The position numbers and the translations under genes are program-made. The notes under the pieces are model-generated. The model was not told the DNA's origin and ran no database searches. It saw only the letters and a program-made list of their open reading frames with translations. From Helicobacteraceae bacterium (GTDB taxonomy: Bacteria; Campylobacterota; Campylobacteria; Campylobacterales; Sulfurimonadaceae), in NCBI GenBank assembly GCA_947497635.1, contig CANMHZ010000022.1, positions 1-11,446 of the forward strand: 11,446 bases of DNA, written 5' to 3'. How positions within the stretch are numbered: the first letter of the stretch is position 1; every line of letters starts with the position of its first letter. Shown here in pieces: positions 6,934 through 11,446 of this stretch.

Positions 6934-6939
6934 ATTATA
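6934..6939 (-). promoter_or_regulatory. -10 box for vapD
   Basis: The minus strand reads TATAAT, followed by a very AT-rich leader of about 50 nt and then AAAAAAGGAG before the vapD ATG. A second TATA-like stretch (TTATATAAAAT) lies nearer the gene and could serve instead. The box is inside the direct-repeat-bounded segment, so the cassette carries its own promoter. Confidence 0.45.
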
Positions 6940-6943
6940 ACCG

Positions 6944-6957
6944 AAGGAAGTATGGGA
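6944..6957 (+). repeat. direct repeat copy 2 flanking the vapD cassette
   Basis: This is an exact copy of AAGGAAGTATGGGA (see 6521-6534), just upstream of the vapD promoter and just beyond the porin terminator. After the repeat the sequence reads GTC instead of ATGCAGAC, so only the 14 nt are shared. Confidence 0.6.
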
Positions 6958-6960
6958 GTC

Positions 6961-6990
6961 AAGAAGAAGAATCACCCCAAAAAGGGGTGA
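6961..6990 (-). terminator. intrinsic terminator of the porin gene
   Basis: TCACCCC (6972-6978), loop AAAAA, GGGGTGA (6984-6990) form a perfect 7-bp GC-rich stem 17 nt past the porin stop. On the minus strand it is followed by a pyrimidine run with many T residues (TTCTTCTTCTT, 6971-6961). In the plus direction the following bases are A/G, so it acts for the porin only. Confidence 0.85.
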
Positions 6991-7006
6991 GAAGAAGAAA
7001 GAAAAA

Positions 7007-8299
7007 TTAGAACTTAAGTTTCAACATTGCAAGAACGCTATCATAACGTTTACCTGCATTTTGAACACCAATACTACCAACTGAAGTGTCTGTACTGATA
7101 TATGCCAAAGTTGCATTCAATGGTCCTACATCTTTAGCTGCTGACAATGTAATTTCTTGTAGATCAGCAACATTTGTATTTTTATTAACTACATTCGTAA
7201 AGTATGCGCCCAATTGTGCAACACCTGCATCGTACTCACCAGTAACAGTTACTGATTTAGCACCCGCACGACCTACATATCCATATGCCCAGTATGCTTC
7301 TGTATACAATTTAGATTGTGCACCTTCGAGATTGTTTGTTGCTACGTTTGCAATTTTCAATGTACCGTCTTTATCTGCTTCAGAATAAGCAGCAGATACT
7401 TTTAGGTTTTTAACGCCTTCAAAAGCAAGTTTAGCTGCATATGCTGATGAATCAGCAGTATTTCCAAGAACACCCTTAGGATTCATATTTGCATATTGTG
7501 CACCGATTTTAAGATCTTTAACTAAGGAACACGCGATATCAGCTTGTAACCAGTATGCATCAGCAACATTTACAACATTGTAATACCATGCTTGTGCTGT
7601 AAGAGGTTTGAATGAATTATTGACTGCTGCTACTGCGTATGCACCACCATTCATAAATGTATTAAATTTAGCATCCGCACCTACAACACCACCATCAGCT
7701 GCTGCACCAAGTGAATTCAATGTAGACATAGCACCTAATGCACTAGTTCCATTTCCTTTACCAACCCATGCACCGACCAATGTTGTATCTGGAAGATCTT
7801 GGTTGATAAGAACCGCTGCTTCGAATGTATTTGGAACAACTGACCATGTTTCAGAGAATGCCAATGGCGTATCAAGAGCCATACGACCCAATTTAGCTGT
7901 AGATTTACCCATAGATGCTGCTAACCATGCTTCACCCATCCATGAAGTATCATTAACTTGTGTACCACCATTCAAACCATGTAAAAATGCAGCACCATTA
8001 CCACCAGTTACACCATGCGCACCAGTGAATGTACCACTAACAAGATTATTTTCAAGACCAAGAGTACTAACCGCATAACCCGTCAATCCGAAAGAAACAC
8101 CTTTCATCAAATCGCCTGTTACACCAAGACGAATTGCTGTATCAGCAAAACTTGAATCTTTTTTAGCAAGACTACCTGTACCAGCGTTGTTTGTAATATA
8201 GTAAAGTTTCGCATCACCGTCTACTTTTACATTGTCGATTGCGAATGCACTTGCACCTAGTAATACTGCTGCTGCAATACTCATTTTAACTAATTTCAT
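7007..8299 (-). CDS. major outer-membrane porin
   Basis: This 430-aa protein has a classic signal peptide, MKLVKMSIAAAVLLGASAFA, with cleavage before Ile21. The mature part is rich in Gly, Ala, Asn and alternating aromatic residues, as in a beta barrel, and ends in Leu-Lys-Phe with the C-terminal Phe needed for BAM recognition. Length and layout match the trimeric major porins of Campylobacterota (Campylobacter MOMP is about 424 aa), though I cannot tell which Pfam porin group it falls in. Only two of the reading frames overlapping it stay open, a by-product of its Ala/Thr/Asn composition. It has a strong AAGGAG Shine-Dalgarno, a leader with inverted repeats and a good intrinsic terminator, all consistent with a very highly expressed single gene for diffusion of small solutes. 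Confidence 0.88.
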   Translation of the reverse strand: MKLVKMSIAAAVLLGASAFAIDNVKVDGDAKLYYITNNAGTGSLAKKDSSFADTAIRLGVTGDLMKGVSFGLTGYAVSTLGLENNLVSGTFTGAHGVTGGNGAAFLHGLNGGTQVNDTSWMGEAWLAASMGKSTAKLGRMALDTPLAFSETWSVVPNTFEAAVLINQDLPDTTLVGAWVGKGNGTSALGAMSTLNSLGAAADGGVVGADAKFNTFMNGGAYAVAAVNNSFKPLTAQAWYYNVVNVADAYWLQADIACSLVKDLKIGAQYANMNPKGVLGNTADSSAYAAKLAFEGVKNLKVSAAYSEADKDGTLKIANVATNNLEGAQSKLYTEAYWAYGYVGRAGAKSVTVTGEYDAGVAQLGAYFTNVVNKNTNVADLQEITLSAAKDVGPLNATLAYISTDTSVGSIGVQNAGKRYDSVLAMLKLKF

Positions 8300-8327
8300 T
8301 GATTCTCCTTAAATAAAACTTGATTTA

Positions 8328-8405
8328 GAGGATTACTCCTCAGTTGTTTCGTCGACGTTAATTGTAACTACAGCTTTCTTAAACAATGCTGTAATCTTGA
8401 AAGCT
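8328..8405 (-). promoter_or_regulatory. porin promoter and structured leader region
   Basis: On the minus strand a TACAAT (8366-8361) is the best -10 candidate and would give a leader of about 55 nt. Between it and the ATG, GAGGA-GTAA-TCCTC (8341-8328) forms a small hairpin that hides a GAGGAG separate from the true AAGGAG at the start codon. Upstream, AGCTTTC/GAAAGCT (8372-8378 with 8399-8405) and ACAGC/GCTGT (8370-8374 with 8388-8392) are inverted repeats that overlap and so could not both form. They could be operators or, if transcription starts farther upstream, alternative leader folds. Confidence 0.35.
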
Positions 8406-8484
8406 TGTTTGCGAACCGTTTACCCTACTCAAACGCCCTAAAATAGGAATGTAACAAAAATGTAATAATAACGCGATAGTGTGG

Positions 8485-8490
8485 TATAGT
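8485..8490 (+). promoter_or_regulatory. -10 box for the lipoprotein gene
   Basis: TATAGT lies 40 nt before the ATG at 8531, preceded by GTGG. No -35 is evident. It shares the 231-nt gap 8300-8530 with the divergent porin promoter; the rest of that gap (8406-8484) shows no ORF or other motif I can name. Confidence 0.4.
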
Positions 8491-8530
8491 ATCAACTAGA
8501 TCAAAAAATCAATAAGCTTTAGGAAGATTT

Positions 8531-8932
8531 ATGCGACGTTCCCTCATTTTCTCACTCTCATTTTTGTTATTGGGTGGTTGCGCTGCCAATACTGTTGGAG
8601 TTACCCCCTCTCAAAATGGCTCATTACGTGCTGTATCGCCAAGTACCACGTCCGCGTCCCAAGACGGTGCAATGCAACGGGGACTTGATAGCTGGCTAAA
8701 GCAGGAATGGACACCGCTAACGACAAGCACGTCCCAAGAGGAGAAAAAAGTTTCCACAACAGTTATCACCGTCCCAACTGTTGAAGAAGAAGAAAACACC
8801 TCCTTTACCTTGCAACACTATGCCGACAAATGGAAAACATATCATGAAAACAAAGAAAAGCTGAAGGAAGGAAAGGCGAAAGAGCCCTCCAGTATTGAAA
8901 ATCTGGAAAAATTGCCAGTGGTAGGAAAGTAA
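8531..8932 (+). CDS. small putative lipoprotein of unknown function
   Basis: The 133-aa product has a basic, hydrophobic signal sequence ending LLLGGC, so Cys17 is the likely lipidated residue. The following 60 residues are rich in Ser, Thr, Gln and Pro, as in an unstructured tether. A middle segment, RGLDSWLKQEWTPL (about 50-63), is the only part that looks folded or conserved. The C-terminal third is highly charged (Lys/Glu) and probably helical. I recognise no domain. AGGAAG lies 5 nt before the ATG. It is transcribed away from the porin and ends 16 nt from the antitoxin gene, which comes from the opposite direction. An outer-membrane or periplasmic location is inferred. Confidence 0.65.
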   Translation: MRRSLIFSLSFLLLGGCAANTVGVTPSQNGSLRAVSPSTTSASQDGAMQRGLDSWLKQEWTPLTTSTSQEEKKVSTTVITVPTVEEEENTSFTLQHYADKWKTYHENKEKLKEGKAKEPSSIENLEKLPVVGK

Positions 8933-8948
8933 CGTTTGGTAACGTCTA

Positions 8949-9152
8949 TCAGCCACTCGCTAGTAAAATAAGCTCTCGATCTTTTGAGAGCAATTGATTT
9001 ACGATATTGCTAAACGTCATTTTTTTCTCTTCGGCAATTTTACGAATAAACAATTCATTCTCCGGCTCAAGATAAACAGGGATGTTAAAGGTGGCATTTT
9101 CATCGTAGAACTTACCGCGCTCCCCTTTCGAAAAATCGTACTCTTTTTTCAT
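8949..9152 (-). CDS. brnA: BrnA-like ribbon-helix-helix antitoxin
   Basis: From the ATG at 9152 the product is 67 aa: MKKEYDFSKGERGKFY, then a strand NIPVYLEP (23-30) and two helices (31-42 and 46-57, SNIVNQLLSKD), the arrangement of a ribbon-helix-helix antitoxin. The DFSKGERGKFY start is typical of antitoxins encoded just after BrnT toxins. I chose this start because GAGGAG lies 7 nt upstream. An in-frame ATG at 9167 would add five residues, but it lies within the toxin gene before that Shine-Dalgarno. It begins 4 nt after the toxin stop, the usual toxin-first order of brnTA. It should neutralise the toxin and repress the pair. Family assignment is by pattern, not search. Confidence 0.72.
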   Translation of the reverse strand: MKKEYDFSKGERGKFYDENATFNIPVYLEPENELFIRKIAEEKKMTFSNIVNQLLSKDRELILLASG

Positions 9153-9156
9153 TAAT

Positions 9157-9447
9157 TTACTCCTCATACATCATAATTTCTTTTGGTGTTGCTTTTCGTG
9201 CAGAAATAATACGAACAGAACAACTGTCATTTGAGAAAATTAGATACGTGTGAATTACAACAAGGATTCGTGTCACTTCATCCAATCCTATCGTAATCCA
9301 ACGTTCTTCTGAGTCACTATGATTTTCATCATAAATAGAGACAGCTCTTTTATCTTTGAAAACAGATACAGCAACCTCAAAAGCCACAGCGTGCTTTTTA
9401 TAATTACTTGTTGCTTTTTTAGTATCCCATTCAAAATTATATTTCAT
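9157..9447 (-). CDS. brnT: BrnT family ribonuclease toxin
   Basis: This 96-aa protein shows the BrnT landmarks: FEWDTKKATSNYKKH at the N-terminus, FEVAVSVFKD (23-32), the acidic-aromatic turn HSDSEERWITIG (43-54) and the C-terminal RIISARKATPKEIMMYEE. BrnT of Brucella has a RelE-like fold and cuts RNA. An insertion around 67-76 (TYLIFSNDSCS) is slightly longer than in typical members. The ATG lies 8 nt after the fabI stop; a weak GAGGG/GAAAG Shine-Dalgarno lies inside the fabI tail. With no promoter visible in between, basal expression probably comes by read-through from fabI. Confidence 0.85.
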   Translation of the reverse strand: MKYNFEWDTKKATSNYKKHAVAFEVAVSVFKDKRAVSIYDENHSDSEERWITIGLDEVTRILVVIHTYLIFSNDSCSVRIISARKATPKEIMMYEE

Positions 9448-9455
9448 TAAACTTT

Positions 9456-10277
9456 CTACCCTCTATTCTCCCACACAAAAACCGTTTTACCCTCATCATT
9501 TTTCTCAACGGCAGGCATTGCCATAATGTTATACCCTCCATCGACATAATGAACTTCACCGCTTACACCGCTAGCTAAATCACTCAATAGATACATTGCT
9601 GAATTACCAACCTCTTCGATGGTGACGTTTTTGCGCAATGGTGCGTTACACTCATTCCAGTTAAGGATCTGTTTGAAATCGCCGATACCACTTGCGGCAA
9701 GCGTTTTGATAGGGCCTGCACTGATGGCATTCACACGTTGCCCTTTTACCCCAAGCTCTACAGCCATATAACGAACGCTTGATTCAAGTGCCGCTTTTGC
9801 AACTCCCATTACATTGTAGTTCGGAATGTATTTTGGCCCTCCTAAGTAACTAAGAGTAATGATCGAAGCCCCTGGTGCCAAAACAGACTCAAGGCGGTTC
9901 GTCAAATCAATAAATGAGTAGACTGAAACATCCATTGCGATTTGAAAAGCAGCTTTAGAGGTTTTCATAAACCCTTCTGTTAGTGCGTCTTTAGGAGCAA
10001 ACGCTACCGAGTGGACGAGAAAATCAATTTGACCAAAATCCGCCTCAACCAGAGCCGCAATCGCTTCCATATCCGTTTCATCCGAAACATCAAGCTTGTA
10101 AACAGGTGAGTTATTAAACCCTTGCGCAATTGGGTCTACTCGCTTTTTGAGGGCATCATTGAGATAGGTAAACGCCATTTGCGCCCCTTGAGCGTGCAAT
10201 GCTTGTGCGATACCGTATGCGATTGATTTATCATTTGCTAATCCTACGATGAGCCCTTTTTTACCTTGCATTATCAT
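9456..10277 (-). CDS. fabI: enoyl-[acyl-carrier-protein] reductase (NADH)
   Basis: FabI reduces trans-2-enoyl-ACP to acyl-ACP, the last step of each fatty-acid elongation cycle. The 273-aa protein (E. coli 262, Campylobacter about 274) has the dinucleotide-binding start GKKGLIVGLANDKSIAYGIA, the divergent-SDR catalytic Tyr154 and Lys161 (YNVMGVAKAALE) with Tyr144 in LSYLGG, and a substrate-loop region around AGPIKTLAASGI (188-199). I chose the ATG at 10277 (MIMQGKK), because AAGGA lies 9 nt before it. The reading frame stays open back to 10328, but those 17 codons run into the palindromic element and lack family similarity. A possible -10 (TATAGC, around 10304) is the only promoter hint. The brnTA pair follows after 8 nt. 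Confidence 0.96.
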   Translation of the reverse strand: MIMQGKKGLIVGLANDKSIAYGIAQALHAQGAQMAFTYLNDALKKRVDPIAQGFNNSPVYKLDVSDETDMEAIAALVEADFGQIDFLVHSVAFAPKDALTEGFMKTSKAAFQIAMDVSVYSFIDLTNRLESVLAPGASIITLSYLGGPKYIPNYNVMGVAKAALESSVRYMAVELGVKGQRVNAISAGPIKTLAASGIGDFKQILNWNECNAPLRKNVTIEEVGNSAMYLLSDLASGVSGEVHYVDGGYNIMAMPAVEKNDEGKTVFVWENRG

Positions 10278-10313
10278 TGTTTGTTTTCCTTTTGTATTTA
10301 AGCTATATTTCCG

Positions 10314-10391
10314 TTCTCTCGCTCCCAAGCTCCAGCTTGGGAGTGTATACTGCAGTCTGCATTCCCAACGAGGACGTTGGGAACGAGAGAA
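10314..10391. repeat. REP/BIME-like compound palindromic element
   Basis: Three nested inverted repeats fit together without spare bases. The outer stem TTCTCTCG (10314-10321) pairs with CGAGAGAA (10384-10391), 8 of 8. Inside it, abutting the left arm, is hairpin 1, CTCCCAAGCT/AGCTTGGGAG (10322-10331 with 10334-10343, 10 of 10). Abutting the right arm is hairpin 2, TTCCCAACG/CGTTGGGAA (10362-10370 with 10375-10383, 9 of 9). The 18-nt middle holds GTATAC and a small TGCA-GTC-TGCA palindrome. It fills most of the fabI-tpiA gap. The CCCAA...TTGGGAACGAGAG style resembles dispersed palindromic repeats of many bacteria, some mobilised by RAYT (IS200/605-like) transposases; that link is inferred. 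Confidence 0.8.
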
Positions 10392-10416
10392 GGTAAATAA
10401 GTAACATCAGTTATCT

Positions 10417-11124
10417 CTATTTTTTTAATTCCGCTGCTTGAGCAATCATATCACAAAAATCATGGGCACTAAGAGCGGCTGAACCAACCAATACTCCATC
10501 CACATTTTTAAGTGCCATTATCTCTCCAGCATTGTTCACTTTGACACTTCCGCCATAAAGCAATGGAGCCGTTGTTTTCAGACGTAACGCACTATGAACC
10601 GCTTCAATTTGCTCATTCGTAGGGGTCAAACCTGTACCGATAGCCCATACAGGCTCATACGCGATGATAAGATCAGGATACCCCAAATCAATCCCCTCAA
10701 ACTGTGCATCAATATAGGAGAGTAACGCTTCTTCCCCTTGCTCTCGTACGCTCAAAGGTTCACCGACACAATAAATAATCGCAAAGCCTTGCTCCGCAAA
10801 GAAACAATATTTTGCTGTAATTTGTTCTTGTGTTTCACCCAAAATATGGCGACGCTCACTATGCCCTATCAGAATCGTTTTAATCCCAAACTCTTCAAGC
10901 TGTTCAAGGGCAATTTCACCCGTAAATGCTCCATTTTGCACCGGATAACCGTTTTGAACCCCGATCAATACATTACGAGAAGTATGTTCCAATGCCGTAA
11001 AAGGGGGAAATACAATAATTGTATCTTCAATATTATTGGCAGAGACGAACGATTCTACAACCGCCATATACGCTTGGGTCTCTTGACGGGTCTTATTGGC
11101 TTTAAAGTTGGCTGCTAATATCAT
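10417..11124 (-). CDS. tpiA: triosephosphate isomerase
   Basis: TpiA interconverts dihydroxyacetone phosphate and glyceraldehyde-3-phosphate in glycolysis, gluconeogenesis and, in autotrophs, sugar synthesis from fixed carbon. The 235-aa TIM barrel has Asn6 and Lys8 in AANFKAN, catalytic His88 in IGHSERR, catalytic Glu157 in AYEPVWAIGTG, and the phosphate loops LLYGGSVKVNN and VDGVLVGSAAL. The length is typical for Campylobacterota and shorter than the roughly 250 of E. coli. The Shine-Dalgarno is GAGGA, 7-8 nt before the ATG. It lies downstream of pgk on the same strand, with a 121-nt gap of hairpins between them, and upstream of fabI, with the palindromic element between. Confidence 0.97.
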   Translation of the reverse strand: MILAANFKANKTRQETQAYMAVVESFVSANNIEDTIIVFPPFTALEHTSRNVLIGVQNGYPVQNGAFTGEIALEQLEEFGIKTILIGHSERRHILGETQEQITAKYCFFAEQGFAIIYCVGEPLSVREQGEEALLSYIDAQFEGIDLGYPDLIIAYEPVWAIGTGLTPTNEQIEAVHSALRLKTTAPLLYGGSVKVNNAGEIMALKNVDGVLVGSAALSAHDFCDMIAQAAELKK

Positions 11125-11153
11125 TTTATTTTCCTCATTTCATTCGAGATAAC

Positions 11154-11230
11154 GCTATCGGGATGTATTCCGATAGCTACGCTAGCACTAGGCTTCCTTC
11201 GACAGGAAGTCCACGCGCAGTATACCGCGC
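11154..11230. repeat. cluster of three inverted repeats between pgk and tpiA
   Basis: Hairpin A is GCTATCGG/CCGATAGC (11154-11161 with 11170-11177, perfect, 8-nt loop that can close further by a G-T and an A-T pair). Hairpin B is CTTCCT/AGGAAG (11193-11198 with 11204-11209). Hairpin C is GCGC...GCGC (11215-11218 with 11227-11230) around a central GTATAC. None is followed by a T-tract on the minus strand, so simple termination is unlikely. They may be a dispersed repeat, or structures that set mRNA processing and the relative level of pgk and tpiA messages. Confidence 0.55.
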
Positions 11231-11245
11231 TTCTACCTCATCAAC

Positions 11246-11446
11246 TTATACCATCAAAGGTTTAACACCCGGAAGCACTTTACCTTCTAATAGTTCTAGC
11301 GATGCACCACCCCCAGTGGAGATAAAACTCATCTCTTCATCCAAGCCGATACGTTGAACCAAATCCGCAGTATCACCACCACCCACTACCGTTGTCGCAT
11401 ACGAATCCGCAACAAAGTGGGCGATTTTATTGGAACCACGAGCAAA
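11246..11446 (-). CDS. pgk: phosphoglycerate kinase, C-terminal part (cut by window edge)
   Basis: Only the last 66 codons are present. They show the PGK C-terminal signature: the nucleotide-binding TVVGGGDTADLVQ stretch, then FISTGGGASLELLEGKVLPGV and a final KPLMV before TAA. PGK transfers a phosphate between 1,3-bisphosphoglycerate and ADP. It is in the same orientation as tpiA, 121 nt upstream, matching the pgk-tpiA order of Campylobacterota. The N-terminal two-thirds lie beyond position 11446. Confidence 0.95.
   Translation of the reverse strand, partial: FARGSNKIAHFVADSYATTVVGGGDTADLVQRIGLDEEMSFISTGGGASLELLEGKVLPGVKPLMV

Noticed and set aside
7608..8078. 156-codon ORF on the plus strand opposite the porin
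   Set aside because: Antisense shadow of the porin. It is rich in Pro/Ala/Thr from complemented porin codons, with no ribosome binding site and no domain.
8930..8948. Possible bidirectional terminator between the lipoprotein and antitoxin genes (ACGTT-TGGT-AACGT)
   Set aside because: Stem is only 5 bp with no T-tract on either side; too weak to call.
10278..10328. Longer fabI start at 10328
   Set aside because: The extra codons extend into the palindromic element, and the AAGGA site fits the ATG at 10277.

Overview
The window looks like chromosomal DNA of a Campylobacterota bacterium, most likely a free-living Sulfuricurvum/Sulfurimonas-type organism. The evidence is the gene set and order: pgk-tpiA-fabI in one row, as in Campylobacter gapA-pgk-tpiA-fabI; ruvB followed by an AI-2E family membrane protein; a single-polypeptide porin of about 430 aa with a C-terminal Phe; a short TrpA; and TATAAT-like -10 boxes without clear -35 boxes. 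The genus is inferred from protein character, because no database search was possible.

Layout. Positions 35-1303 (minus): a stand-alone HPt phosphotransfer protein overlaps trpA by 4 nt, and a 32-codon ORF of unknown nature follows. Positions 1400-4215 (plus): panB, ruvB and an AI-2E family permease are packed with no gaps. Positions 4296-6522 (plus): a small Cys/Met-rich Spy/CpxP-like exported protein is followed by an OmpR-type response regulator and its sensor kinase, which look like one envelope-stress or metal-stress operon. Positions 6521-6957: a VapD-like (Cas2-fold) endoribonuclease gene on the minus strand lies between two exact 14-bp direct repeats, the first of which begins inside the kinase stop codon. 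Positions 6961-8530: a major porin (minus) with a clear intrinsic terminator and a structured leader, divergent from a small lipoprotein gene (8531-8932, plus). Positions 8949-10277 (minus): fabI is followed by a BrnT toxin and its BrnA-like antitoxin. Positions 10314-10391: a REP/BIME-like element of two perfect hairpins enclosed by a perfect 8-bp outer stem. Positions 10417-11446 (minus): tpiA and the 3' end of pgk, separated by a second cluster of hairpins.

Most of the window is housekeeping: tryptophan, pantothenate, fatty-acid and glycolytic/gluconeogenic enzymes plus Holliday-junction resolution. The accessory material sits in gaps between these genes: VapD, BrnTA and the palindromic elements. 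I do not see a large undescribed multi-gene system. The points most worth a second look are the VapD cassette with its direct repeats, the compound palindromic element between fabI and tpiA (a 14-nt piece of which recurs beside the VapD cassette), the Cys/Met-rich Spy-like protein with its two-component system, and the HPt protein coupled to trpA. The longest stretch without a gene is 8300-8530 (231 nt), which holds the divergent promoters and porin leader. No tRNA, rRNA, CRISPR array or complete insertion sequence was seen.
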